A stretch of DNA of 64,000 bases from Strigops habroptila (GCF_004027225.2 NC_044282.2:50808576-50872575), one strand, 5' to 3'. Counted from the stretch's first letter, positions 10,801 to 22,800 are shown. Numbers and translations: made by a program. Notes: generated from the sequence alone by a model not told the origin.

Positions 10801-12559
10801 AGGATGATCTTTTGTTCAGCCACATCAAGGAATCAAACAAAAGCTTGCTAAGACTGAATTCCATTGCATAGTGAAAACAAGCAAAAGTATTTCCATAGTG
10901 GATTTTGCCATATGCATGGTCAACTTAAAGTTGTTCTTATAGAAGATCTAGTGATAGTATATTTTCAATTTATCTGGTTAATTTTTGTTGAATTAAAATG
11001 AAAACCTTGTAGACAACTTATACATGGAATGTAATGGTTATCAGATAACTACTGATTATTGTAATGTCACACAATCCTTACTTTGCAGAAAAAGTTTATA
11101 TATGGGCAAAAATCAGTGTGTCTCATATCTATGTTCATACAACACTGCAAAAAGCACATGAAAATCTTAATTCAGAATTCTTAATTCAAAAATCTACCTA
11201 TGGAAATTTCTTTTTGATTTCAAAAAGCAAAATTTGAAAAAGAAAGCTTTTCTTATTTTGCCTTGAAATTGTGGTTTATTACTTTAAAAAACAATTAGTC
11301 CAATAATGCATGACTAATAAGATTTTTTTAAGATATATTTACTTTTATAGCAAAAAGTATACAATGTTGATATTAATTAGATTTAATTATCTGCAGTGCA
11401 TGCATTTTTCTTAAACTACATATGGGAGCCTTCTTTAATTCCTTATAATTGAGCACACTTCATTTATCTACATTTCTTTTTTATGAGTTAGACATCATAA
11501 ACTGAAAAAGTGCCTAGGTGTGAAGAGTAAGTCAGGAGATTCAAGATATACTATTTAAAGATTGATGAAAAATATCGAAGCGTCATTGGAACTTCATTTG
11601 TGTGCACCAAGAAACTTTGAAGAAATAATAGTGAAAAAAGCAGCCTTTAAAGACTTAAGTACTCCCACCATCTCATGTTTTCAAGATACTGTACAATATA
11701 AAAGATCTGTATTTAGACCACCTCATGACTAGATGTATTTTGAATTTCAAACAGCTGGAACTTTGTCAATGTTTTTTCTCCATTAAAAGTGGTTTGGAAG
11801 ATTTGGAAGCTGGGCCCCTGTGGGGGAGCCATATGTGTGATGAATTCCTATGAATTACACACAGACATTTTTATTTAGTATCAAAGCAGCAGACTTTCCA
11901 GAACTTAAATTTCAATAAGAATGCAGAAGCTAGATTTTCCCTTAAATAAACAAATAAATGAAGCTGAGTTCATCTTACTGTTCTCTTCTGTGTGTACATC
12001 AGATATTATTTCCAGCATTCAACCATACTCCTTCAGATTTTCCTTGGACTTGGTCAGACATATCTCTGAGATAATCTGTAGTGCAACTTCCTGGAAGCTA
12101 AATTTTGTGGCTGGTATGGATGTGTCAACACTGAACGAGTCATGGAGTGCCGGAATCTTTTCAAGGCTAAAGTCTTCATGTTGAGGGTCTATCCTTCAGG
12201 CACAGCTTACTCTTTTAACTGGCTTCAACCACTATCCTAAACTGTAAATTTAAAGCAAACAGGATTTTTAAAGGATTTGGCTTTATTATTTTTGTTTTAC
12301 AAGAGCAAGAAAGTCTAGAAGCGTTTAATTATTTCTATGGAGAAGAAGTTTTGTAAAACTTAATATATTTCAGTTAGGTGCAGTAATTAGGGGATTCATT
12401 ACTGGAGGAAAAACACAAGGCACAGAATATACATAGATCTTATTTAATCAATAATGGCATTTCAGCTAGGAACTGTGATTTCTAAATGGAACTAAAATGA
12501 ATCAAATTAGGAATACTTAAAAGAAACCTAAACTTGCTTGGCTACAGCTGTATTGCTAT
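7861..12559. other. Long AT-rich non-coding stretch
   Basis: Includes an A/C-rich simple tract at 8022-8065. The 10600-11460 part is AT-rich with several TAAT-type homeodomain cores (for example ATTAATTAGATTTAATTA near 11370) and no repeat signature, so it is a possible conserved non-coding block. No exon or RNA gene recognised. Confidence 0.45.
8022..8065. repeat. (CAAA)n-type simple repeat
   Basis: A-rich tract with CAAA/ACAAAC repetition ending in A10. Confidence 0.9.
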
Positions 12560-12564
12560 GGAAG
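12560..12564. repeat. Target-site duplication, left copy (GGAAG)
   Basis: GGAAG lies directly before the LTR's TGTCCTGGG start and is repeated exactly after its CGACA end. Confidence 0.9.
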
Positions 12565-13135
12565 TGTCCTGGGTTCAGCTATAGCAGTCATTTTTCTCCT
12601 GCTTAGTAGCTGGTGCAGTGCTGTGTTTTTTAACTTTCAGCCTGGGAACAACGCTGATAACACCGATGTTTTTAGTTGTTGCTAAGTAATGTTTATTCCA
12701 ACCAAGGACTTTCTCAGTCTCATGCTTTGCCAGGGAGGAGGGGAAGCCGGGCGGAAGCAGAGACAGGACACCTGACCCAAACTAGCCAAAGGGGTATTCC
12801 ATACCACAGCACGTCATGCCCAGTATATAAACCGGGGGGAGTTACCCGGAAGGCCCAGATCACTGCTCGGGTCGGGCTGGGTATCGGTCGGCGGGTGGTG
12901 AGCAATTGTATCCTCTCCCCTTGTTATTTCACTAATCGTTATTATCATTGGTGGTAGCAGTAGTGGTTTTGTGTTATACCTTAGTTGCGGGACTGCTCTT
13001 ATCTCAACCCGTGGGAGTTGCATTCTTCCCATTCTCCTCCCCATCCCTCCGGGAGCGGGGGGAGGAAGAAGTGGGGGGGGGAGTGAGCGAGCGGCTGTGT
13101 GGTTCTGAGTTACCGGCTGGGCTCAAACCACGACA
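12565..13135 (+). mobile_element. Solo LTR of an avian ERVL-type endogenous retrovirus, plus strand
   Basis: A complete 571-bp LTR starting TGTCCTGGGTTCAGC and ending AAACCACGACA, flanked by a perfect 5-bp duplication (GGAAG), the length usual for ERVL. Internal landmarks are those of the abundant bird ERVL LTR: AGTAGCTGGTGCAGTGCTGT near the start, ACGTCATG and a TATATAA box at 12824-12830, a CGGGTGGTGAGCAATTG segment after the cap region, CTTATCTCAACCC, and a closing GGGGGG...GAGTGAGCGAGCGGCTGTG block. There is no internal region, so LTR-LTR recombination removed the provirus. Open frames inside it (12676-12957, 12948-13199 and the antisense ones) are not genes. Confidence 0.95.
12824..12830 (+). 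promoter_or_regulatory. TATA box of the ERVL solo LTR
   Basis: TATATAA in the expected place, with a CRE-like ACGTCA just upstream. It would drive plus-strand transcription if the LTR is active; activity is not shown by sequence alone. Confidence 0.7.
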
Positions 13136-13140
13136 GGAAG
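13136..13140. repeat. Target-site duplication, right copy (GGAAG)
   Basis: Exact match to 12560-12564. Confidence 0.9.
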
Positions 13141-15865
13141 CACCTCACATTGAAACTCATTTTTGTTCCTCCCACATAGAGTGTGCATGGTTTAAATAAT
13201 ATCACTGCAGTTGGATTTGTTTTTGGGGATAGAGGGTTATATTCTGTATCAATTTACCGAGATCAGTTAATTTTTTTGTGTGCAGACAAATGTTAGGAAT
13301 ATGTGGAGAAAAAGAAAAATAAAAAAGTAATTATAAAAAGCAACACTGACTCAAAAAAAAAACCCAAAACCGAGATTTACCTAGGAATTTGGGGATGGAG
13401 ATTTTGCAGTCTCTAAGGGTGCATGGATTAAGATACTGCAGTTTGTAAATAAATACCTGGATACAACAAAGAATTTCTCTTGGTGATCAGTGAACTGCTA
13501 AATAAATCATTTTCATCTAAACATTTACTGGCTATTGAGATAGGGACCTTATACGGTAGAAACTCTTCTCAAGATGTTCATATGAGATCTTCAAGTCTGA
13601 CAAATGTCTTGTGTCTCTATGACTTTACCTCTGCAGTGGTCTTTAGTCTTTGTTATACCTTAGATGTTTCGGACAGAAGGAAACTCTTCAGTGGGTGTTG
13701 ATCTCTCTTCTTTGACCATTGAGGTCTTACACAAGGTGAGGCGACTCCAGTCCTTTGTGTGATTTAACAGAAAATATTTCCTTTGTCTTTTTTAATTTTT
13801 TTTCCCATTCCATTGTATATTGCAGCAAACAATTGTTATATTGTTCGCTGCAATCAGTTGTGTGGCTGTTCTCTGTGAAATAGGTATGAAAATAAATGAT
13901 ACATGTGCTTTCTAAAATCCTTCAGAACAAAAGCTGTTGCTGAAAGGTGGAGAGATCCAGTCCTGAGAGTAGAAACCATTAGAAAATAAAAAGTAAAGCT
14001 AGATATCATTCATAGGAAAAAATATCCCGCATTTAAAAAAACTTTTTAACCAAAAGAAAGAAAAAAACATTTTTTATGCTTATCTCAAACAGATTTTAAT
14101 ATTTTTTTGTTTTGCTGATGAAGTAAATAGAGGCAGAACAGTTTATAGTAGTTCTTGTAGACTTTGCCAGAGACTCAAGCTTAGTAAGTCAACTAACATC
14201 ATATGTCAAACATAGTCATCATTTGTTATTGAAGACCTTTTAGTCCTGGAGATCTGTTACCAGTCAATACTTAAACTGACACAATACTCCAAAGGAAGCC
14301 ACTGTTGCACCCCTCCTGACAGCCAAAAACTAATGATGGTCAAAGTCACTGTTTGTTCCAGCAGGCTGAAATAGCAACATGGAAGATTCATAGTGTACTG
14401 AAAGTCCCATGCTCTTTGCTGTTAACTATACACGAGAGCACTCCAAAAGGAAGTCAGCCACATGACACGGTAATAGAGTTTTCAGCTTTGTCTGATTGCA
14501 TTACAAACACCACACATATTGAAACACTCTGGCAGCTTCCTAGCGCTCACAGTGAGGAACCTGAACCTTTTGACCTCAAACATCTTATTAAAGCCTATGC
14601 CGGACTGTGTCTCTGCAAGGGAAAAAAACAAGAAAGTACTGGACTTTTCTACTCTATAATTCATTCAAGTAAGCCCTTGCTGAGTGGAGGACCTCGGCTT
14701 TGATGTTAAAATCTCCTAATTGGAAGGCAGTGAAGTGTTAGCCTGTCAGGCTATTAGTCTCTCATCAATACTTTAAGAAGTATCAGAACACTGAGGTTCT
14801 CACACTAGTGCAAAGAAGGCACGGAGTGGCCTGGTTTTTGTTAAAATGTTTAAACTTTGCATCTGTCTAACAACCTCCCCCAAAATTTAATATACATGGA
14901 GTTGTTCCTTGATATTTGTTTCCTTTTATCTTCACCCTTTCCCTCTCAGAACTTCCATCCTTCTATAGCCTACAGCACAGCAGGTCCTACTAGTAGGAAT
15001 GTGGGGAATAACTGGTGTAAGTTATAAAGTCTCAGGCTTCATAATACAGCCCTGATTCAAACCCAGCTATTGCACACCTAGTGTGACCTACTTCTCTGCT
15101 GTTTGACTGTGGAACAACTAGTTCGGTGTTGGTTTTTCTTCCAGGGAAGTGACTTCTCAGAAGGGTGTCCTTACAATAAGTAACACAAAAACCCAAACAA
15201 TTGTGAAGGATGGCTTAGTTTTAAAAGCTCAGCTCAGGCCCAGGCTTTATGTGCTTAATTTATAGTATTTGCTTACATTAAAACTTAAATCTAAAAATGT
15301 GTTGCTTCTCTCTTAATTACTGATGCTTTTCTGCTTTACAGATTGGGTACTCAAACAGAAGGGTGGGATGTTTTTTTCTGGGGCACATCCACCTAATTCA
15401 AGATGAGGGTTGAACCATGTCAAAGTCTCACAGGGATGTGACTAAACTCCTTCCAGGGTCGTGTAAAGTTGAATTCTGTTTAGTCTCTGTTCTTCAATTT
15501 TGCAATAGCATCCAAAAAGCCACGGTGAAGAAAATCTATAAAACAGTATAAAATAACTATGATGTCCATATGAAAGAAAATCTAATGCATCTATGCCCTT
15601 ACTATACATGTCTCTTTTCCTGGCTGAAAAACCTTGTTTACACACAATTATCTCTTTTTCATGACAGTGTTTGATTGCTAGTCAGATCTCTCACTTTACC
15701 TCATGCTTGGTTCTGGCAGCACTTTCATCTGCTTTTGAATGGGTCATGAGTTTTGTCTGTTGCAATGACTTCTTTAAATATCCCTCCACTGTTTCTTTTC
15801 ATTGATCTTGACAACATAATGCCCTTTTGTAAGCCATTCCCATCTTTGAATGCCTAGTGTTTATA

Positions 15866-15867
<2 letters not shown>
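13141..15867. other. Non-coding, nothing recognised apart from one hairpin
   Basis: No repeat family or exon recognised. A 36-base near-perfect hairpin at 13819-13854 is listed separately. Confidence 0.5.
13819..13854. repeat. Short near-perfect inverted repeat
   Basis: Arms ATTGCAGCAAACAA (13819-13832) and TTGTTCGCTGCAAT (13841-13854) pair over 14 bp with one A/C mismatch around an 8-base loop. Too short for an ordinary pre-miRNA unless pairing extends, which I do not see. Confidence 0.75.

Positions 15868-15898
<31 letters not shown>
15868..15898. repeat. A31 homopolymer
   Basis: 31 consecutive A preceded by TTTATAAT. A retrotransposed 3' tail is possible, but no recognisable cDNA body lies upstream. 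The open frame reading into it (poly-Lys start) is an artefact. Confidence 0.9.
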
Positions 15899-15902
<4 letters not shown>

Positions 15903-18900
15903 AGGGTTTCACATTTCATAACTATTTTGATGATCCTGCTTTTTCAATTGGAAAAAATCTTTTTTTCTTCAATTGCTTAAGCAATCAGGCCCAAACGTTT
16001 TTTTCTTTCAGATTAGTCAGCTTGATCACTATTTATCTACCTAGGCTCCAAAGATGTCTATGTTGCTTTACCAAATATGGGTGCTTCTGGATGAAGGTCA
16101 GTTATCTGTCTGAAGTAATTAAAAAAATCCTCTCAGCAGTACTCTTCCATCCAGTTCAGCTGTCCACAAGTCTGGGTGAAAGAGCTAATAACTGCACAAT
16201 GTTTGCATTACTCAGAATGAGAATTATAGTTTAATTTGGTGTACAGTCATTACTTTTGTTCTCTCTTGACATCAGATATTGGTAAGGTTTGGACTCTTCA
16301 CAGAATAGGAGCACAGAAACCAAAAAGTTGTTTTATTCATTCACCTACTCTTTCAACATATTTGGTTTGTATTTGAGTTGGCAACAAGGAGCATTTACAA
16401 GTCACTGCCTGTGGTATTTCAGAAGTGGAGAGCATATACCAAGTTTCCAGCTGTGCTCAAATACCAGTCTTATATAGGCAATACGCATCCCATGTTTGTG
16501 TCATTAGCGAATGTCACTAAAGTAACATAGGTCACTGAAGAAAATATTAAATTAAACAAGATTTCAGAGTGATCCACAGACAACTTCACAAATAATTTTT
16601 CTCTGGTAATCATTCCCCTTTCAAGACACCTCTGTCATGAGCTATCTTCTTAGCTAATTCCTTCTGCAATTCGTGTGTATCTTATGTGCAATTTTCTCCA
16701 GTCCAGCTCATAATTATTATTATTATACTTTCCAATACCAAATGCCATAGTGAGGTCTAGACATCTTAAACTTACACATTTCTTTTGTGTCAAAAAAATA
16801 CTCTCTTATCAGAAAAGCAAAATATATTAGTGATGTGACAATGGAAAATCAAGGTGAAATTGTATTCATTTCATTTTTACATTTACACCCACTTATTTTT
16901 CCTTCTTTCAAAATTTACTCTTGGGCCAAAATCTTAGCTGGTACACGCCAGTGTAAGTCTATAATACATCTTCCTAGGAGTGATTATTAATGATTAAACA
17001 CTGGGTAAAGAAATAGAAGATGATTTCACTGCACTGTCCTGAATCATTCATTAGTGCATTCCAGCTTGGTCTTCCTTGCATTTTATTTTCCCCAGCCTGC
17101 CACACTGCCAAGTAACCACCATGATTGTGTACATTATTTACAGAAACTAGAGCCTTATAATCCCTGGAGTACATAACCCTTTGCACAAGTTACTTCATCT
17201 GGATATGTGCTGACTTAGAGCAGCTGAGAACCTCTCCCTTGTGTTCAGATTTACTGCCCATCTGGAAGGCACTGAAGCTAGAGCTTATATAGGACTGGGT
17301 CATAACTTAAGTCACATTAAAGAGACCAGAACAGGCATATGTAGAATTTCTTTCAAGCTATCTTTGCTATTAAACTGCAAACAACTCTGATTTCCAAAAT
17401 GAAGATAAATCTCCAATATACCTATGAAGCTAATCCTGAGAAGGCTGGTGAAGAGACTGCAATTCACATCAGTGCTTAGCCACTGGGATCATGTCTTCCT
17501 TGCAACTAGAAAGTATGATGTGGTTATGCATGGTTGATTTACCTATGCTGGCTTAATCTCAGCTATCTGGATAAAAATCACAGTATGAGAGCCTGAACTC
17601 AGCATAACTTCAGCATTAGCTTTGCAGTCTCACAGAGCCCAGTGTAGCTGTATGCAGGAGGCAATGCACTTCAGGTTGTACCTCTGTGGTCTGTCCTCTG
17701 CATCACTGGCACTGAGGATGAAAGCCAGTGGCAACTCTGCCTCTCACGGCAGCAGGGCTGCATCTGGCACACACACAGCATGGTCACCACTGTGAGTTGA
17801 GAGGCACACACAATGAGGACTGAGTCATCTGAAGAGCTGCCTACGACACTCAAGCATGTCCTTTCCTGAGAAGAAAGAGCTGTTACAGAGCCTTCTACCT
17901 TGGCTTCATTCATGTTTATTTGTGTGGGATGGTAGTAAACACAGCTTGTCAAATTGCCAAACCTTTGGCCAGAAAAAAGGGCCACACAGTTTTGAAAGAA
18001 AACGTTACCAGAAAGTAATAAGGAGAAAACAATTTTGTCTGAAATTTCCCAGAAATAGCCAGCCTGAGGAGGAAACACAGCATGGAGCATTAAACAAAGG
18101 ATTAGTTTGGGAAGTATGTGAGGTCTGAAAAGAGTGCAAAGAGTTTGACAACTGTAATAAAGGCAGTGCCATAAGTTCTGCCCATAATTTACTATTAATA
18201 AGAATAAAAAGCAAGACTTGGAATTGGATTAGCTGCATAGTGTATCAAAAAAATATGGTCTATAATGATGATTATTATGACCCGTACAAAACATTGTATG
18301 CTACTGCCAAAATCTGCCTTTCTTTCCTGCTGCTGCTGTCATACTAATGATGGCTGAATGCAGAATATGGCAACTATTTTCTTGAATCTTGATATTTTGA
18401 TAGTTCATGAAAAGCTGTTAATCTTCTAGTCTGGAAACCTTTGTCCTGAAGATGACTGGTCCTTGGCTGTATCATTCAGATTCCTAAAATAATCCAACCA
18501 GGAAACTTCTATATTGCTTCTACTTTCACTCCCTACCCCTTCCATTTTCTTGCAAGTTAAATATTCTAAAGGATATTTATGTGTTGACTTGAAATTTACT
18601 CTGCTAAATTAAATTCACACCATCAGAATCAATTTCTCTGGATCCAGAGTAAAGGATTCCTGTAAAGCTTCCCATCACTCTAACTATCTACTTGAAAGCA
18701 GAAACTTGCTGCTCTAAGATGTCATTTACTACATGTTTTCTTGAAGGAGAGACCTGACTGGTATTCTAAGGAATAATGTTTTGTTTAGCTAATGAATAAA
18801 GCTTGCTCTATGTACATTGCAATTGTAGTATCAGCTTCTCTGTATTTTATACAACAGGATAATTGACAATTCAATGGATCACCAGAAAATGCTTGGTCAT

Positions 18901-19377
18901 AGTAATAATTGGAGTGAACACAAAAGAATTCTAAATGATACAGTCTAACAAATACATTACTTCATCAGAAGGGTAATTTTCAGATTCAACTTATACACTT
19001 CATGCCGTTCCGAATGCTTTCTCAACATTAAGTTGGCAGTGCTTCACATTTAAAAGTGCTGTGCAGACATTAACTAATCAATCAGTTTTCTTATTATAAT
19101 ATTGTATCCTGTCGTGTCAGGTTTGCCATATTATAAACTACTATAAATGCCAATGAGGAGATGTGAAGTGCCCTTTTTGGTGCTTAATGCATATTGTTAT
19201 GCTTAAATTATGACTGAATTGAATGCTCTTGCAGCCATGGTTACATTCCTATCATCATGTTTTAAGAAACACTAGATTTTTATCTCAAATACAGTTTTGT
19301 AACATCATTCTGCAGCACTGCAATGAATGAAAAAAATAAAAACAGTAGCCCATATAAAAATGATCATTTACAACACA
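15899..19377. other. Non-coding, nothing recognised
   Basis: AT-rich. The 139-codon minus-strand open frame (17671-18090) and the 125-codon frame at 15857-16234 have no recognisable domains. No transposon ends seen. Confidence 0.5.
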
Positions 19378-19609
19378 CAGAGAAGGGAAGAGAGAAAGGA
19401 GGGGCAGGGCGGGGCAGGGCAGAGAGTGGAGGAGAGGGGAGGAGACAGGAGGAGAGGAGAGGAGAGGAGAGGAGAGGAGAGGAGAGGAGAGGAGAGGAGA
19501 GGAGAGGAGAGGAGAGGAGAGGAGAGGAGAGGAGAGGAGAGGAGAGGAGAGGAGAGGAGAGGAGAGGAGAGGAGAGGAGAGGAGAGGAGAGGAGAGGAGA
19601 GGAGAGGAG
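19378..19609. repeat. Polypurine tract with (GGAGA)n microsatellite
   Basis: An irregular purine-rich lead (19378-19450) runs into a pure GGAGA array at 19451-19609, 159 bp or nearly 32 units with no interruption seen. The Glu/Arg-rich plus-strand and Ser/Leu/Pro-rich minus-strand open frames are translations of this array, not proteins. Confidence 0.97.
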
Positions 19610-19621
19610 TCTAAACCTTCA

Positions 19622-20090
19622 AGTCTAAACCTTCCTTGATGCGGCTTTGAACCATTCCCACACATTCTACCACTGAACACCAGGAAGAAGAGATCAGCAC
19701 CTCCCTCTCCATGACCCCTCCTCAGGAAGCTGTAGATAGCAATGAGGTCCCCCTGAGCCTCCTTTTCTCCAGACTAGACAAACCTGTAGTCTTTAGCTGC
19801 TTCTCATAGGATAGGCCTTTCAGCACTTTCACTGGCTTTGTTGTCCTCCTCTGAAGAACCATCACAACTTTCTTAAATTGTGGGGCCCGGAACTGCACAC
19901 TTCAGGTAAGGCCACACAATACTGAACACAGTGGGATAATCACCTCTTTTGACTGGCTAGCTATTCTGTGTTTGATGCACCCCAGGATGTGGTTTGCCCT
20001 CTTGGCTGCCAGGGAACACTGCTGACTTATGTTGAGCCTGCTGCCAACCAGCGCTCCAGATCCCTATCTAGCTTTGCAGTATTTCCCATG
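19622..20090 (-). mobile_element. CR1 LINE fragment, minus strand
   Basis: Reads as reverse-complemented CR1 3' region: phrases such as CCTTTTCTCCAGACTAGACA, TTGTGGGGCCCGGAACTGCA, CAGGATGTGGTTTGCCCTCT and CCAGCGCTCCAGATCCCTAT follow the CR1 order. It is truncated at its 3' side beside the GGAGA array, so the terminal ATTCTATGA repeats are missing. The junction carries a short direct repeat (TCTAAACCTTC at about 19609-19619 and again at 19624-19634). Confidence 0.9.
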
Positions 20091-21829
20091 CACAAAGTAG
20101 GAAATGCTGCAAACACCTCTGTCAGTTTAACCTCTGTGGCAGTAAATACCTGCTGACACCTCTGTGTCCCACTCAGAGTGGGAAAATGATTACACAGAAG
20201 TTTGTCAAAGACACAAATATTCAAACAAACCTGGAATTTGGCCTTGTGTGATTTTTTCAATGCTTTAGAAAAAAATGCCACATTTTCACCTCAGATATAT
20301 AGTTTATCTCTTCAGACAGTATAAATGAGTATAATTCTACCAGTTTCCATGAAATTGTTATGTGCCCTTACCGAGAATCTTGCCTTGGGATTCCAGTAAA
20401 ATCAGTGTGAACGCCTGTGTTCAAGGACAGATTTTAATGACTGTCTTATAAGTGCTGACAGACAAATGGACATCTTTTGTTCCAGTCATCTGAGGGATGA
20501 GCAAGCCAAAATGCTTTCCTTCCAGTTCAGTTTAGGAAGTTAAATGAGAGTATTATCCAGCTTGGCAGTTTAAAGGCAGAGAGAGTCATGGGCAGTGGCT
20601 TTGATTCCAGTTTCCCTTCTAAGCCTGCTGGACTCCACGTGTGGGCTATGTGCCGGCAGTAGCATGTGACAGTGACCCAGACAGTAGGATGCACACATCA
20701 GATCATGCAGGAGATGTAAAGTACTGTGACAGTTGTCTCTCCATTACTATTAATCGTTTTTGCAATTTTTACTGTCAGAACAGCTCTGATAAAAAGTGGA
20801 AGAAACCAGGCAGAACAATGAAAGCAAACAGAAAAAAGCGATACCTGACTTTCATCCACTAGCCTTCCCCTACTGCCCTTTAAGGACATTACTCTAAACT
20901 ACTTGAGCTTGTGAATAAATAAGCTTAGCTACACGCTATGCCACATTCTTGAGACTATTTAATTTTGCTTTGGTAACACATTGTAATTGTTATAATCTTC
21001 CTGTATTCTGTTACTCATTTACTTACTCATTAATAATACATTATACTCCAAATGTCAGGAATGCAACTAGCTTACAGAAGTTTCTCATAAGCACTGTTTT
21101 TCTGTGCTGCTCCTTTCAGTAATTATGACCACAGTATAAAGAATTGTACATAACTTTACAGTTATACAAACCTTAGGTATCCAGATAACTAGTCAGATAA
21201 ATCTGAAGTTTAGCTGTGGTCCAGGCCCCTAGCTGGTTTGAATGGAGATAGCGCTGGAAAAATTACATCTCAAATCCACGGAAGAATCTGTCTCGAGGCA
21301 TATGGATTGCCACCAAAACACAATTTCTGAGAGCAGAGTCAACACTTATTGTCCAGTGATCACAAAAATAGTGGCTTTTTGAAATATTTTTCATAAGTTT
21401 TCTCAAAATTGTCCCAGCAAATGAATGTTTGGTGGTGACTCCAAGAGCTGCTATAAAAGTATGTTTCAAGAATAATGAAAATAGTAAAGGGCTCATGTTC
21501 AATATTTTTAAGGAAGTGCACTTCTATATGTTTAAAACATTTTCTTATAGAGTAATGGTATGATAACAGTGTACTGTTATAAGATTATCTGTAATATTGT
21601 TACACAATCTGAAAATTTAAGAAAGTTCCATAATCGTTTACCATGTACAGATCCTACCGAGAAAGTATGGGGTTAACATCAAACGTACTCGCATTAGAAT
21701 TGATGAAAGTTATTCCCAGGCAGTGTTGCACTATGGAAATCTAGCAGATTTGGGCTGTAATACTTGCTTAGTAACTCTCCACCTATCTGTTCCATGTGCA
21801 CATGTAATTCAATGAAAATACCAAGACCA
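20091..21829. other. Non-coding, nothing firm
   Basis: A segment near 21220-21260 (TCCAGGCCCCTAGCTGGTTT...GAGATAGCGCTGG) weakly resembles one arm of the palindromic element at 38170-38245. Otherwise nothing recognised. Confidence 0.4.
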
Positions 21830-22520
21830 TGGCTGTCCTGTACTGAGGACATTCTTCAAGAAGGAAATCTTGAAGAGGCTGTACTTATGTGCCGAAAGAC
21901 AATCTGACAGGGAAGAAGACCAACCTGGCTGAACAGAGAGATTTGGCTGGAAATCATTAAAAAAAAAAAAGAGCTTATGACCTTTAGGGGAAGGGGCAGG
22001 CAACTCAGGAGGACTGCAAGGATGTTATGAGGCTATGCAGGGAGAAAATTAGAAGACCCAAAGCCCAACTAGAAGTTAATCTGGCTACTGCCATAAGAGA
22101 CAATAAAAAATGTTTCTATAAATACATTAGCAACAAAAGGAGGGCTAAAGAGAATCTCCATCCTTTATTGGATGCAAAGGATAAGGAAACAGCTGAGGTA
22201 CTTAATGCCTTCTTTGCCCCAGTCTTTAATAGCAAGACCAGTTGTCCTCCAGGTACTCAGCTGTCTGAGCTGGAAGACAGGGACAGGGAGAGAATGAAGC
22301 CCAAGAGGAAATGGTCACAACCTGCTACACCACTTAGACACACAAATCCATGAGGCTGGATGGGATCCACCAAGGGTACAGAGGTAGATGGCAGAACTGC
22401 TCACTGAGCCACTTTCCATCACTTGTCAGCAGTCCTGGCTAACCACAGAGGTCCCAACTGACTGGATATTACCAAATGTGACGCCCATCTACAAGAAGGG
22501 TAGGAAGGAGGATCTGGGGA
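21830..22520 (+). pseudogene. CR1 LINE ORF2 fragment, plus strand (broken)
   Basis: Encodes the CR1 ORF2 linker and start of the reverse transcriptase. Recognisable residues include RLCREKIRR and NKKCFYKYISNKRRAKENL (from 22027), AEVLNAFFAPVF, and further on LTEPLSITCQQSW, TEVPTDWILPNVTPIYKKGR and KEDLG (from 22388). These are the standard words before and at the start of the CR1 RT domain. The open frame is interrupted between the two halves by a stop after 22350. The endonuclease and the rest of RT are absent. Sequence stays close to the avian CR1 consensus as I recall it, so this is a comparatively young copy. It ends abruptly where an opposite-strand CR1 begins. Confidence 0.92.
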
Positions 22521-22522
22521 TC

Positions 22523-22800
22523 ATAGCACAGTACAGAGGTATGATCACTTCCCTGGTCCTGCTGGCCACACTAGTTCAGCTACAGGCCAGGATGCCACTG
22601 GCCTTCTTGGCTGCCTGGGCACAAGCTGGCTCATGTTCAGTAGCAATCAATCAGCACCCCCAGGTTCTTTTCTGCCGAGCAGCTTTCCAGCCACTCTTCA
22701 CCAAGCCTGTAGCATTTCATGGGGTTGTTGTGGCCCACTTGCAGGACCCAGCACTGAGCCTTGTTGAGCCTCATAAAACTGGCCTCAGCCCATTGATGTT
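22523..22800 (-). mobile_element. CR1 LINE fragment, minus strand, joined to a sense CR1
   Basis: From about 22523 the sequence switches to antisense CR1 (GTATGATCACTTCCCTGGTC, CTGGCCTTCTTGGCTGCCTG, GCAGCTTTCCAGCCACTCTT, TTCATGGGGTTGTTGTGGCC). Its own 3' terminus is missing at the junction. The plus-strand open frame 22388-22804 fuses real ORF2 with this antisense sequence and is therefore chimeric. Confidence 0.9.

Noticed and set aside
12676..13199. Open frames on both strands over 12.7-13.2 kb
   Set aside because: They lie in the non-coding ERVL solo LTR; its higher GC content lowers stop-codon frequency.
17671..18090. 139-codon minus-strand open frame
   Set aside because: No family resemblance; overlapping frames on the other strand are equally open.
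19285..19680. Open frames of 95-131 codons across the GGAGA array
   Set aside because: They are translations of a pentanucleotide microsatellite (Glu/Arg or Ser/Leu/Pro repeats) and exist in several frames at once.
21830..22800. Twin-priming as the origin of the inverted CR1
   Set aside because: Twin-priming gives an inverted 5' part followed by a sense 3' part with an intact terminus; here the order is sense then antisense and the termini are missing.
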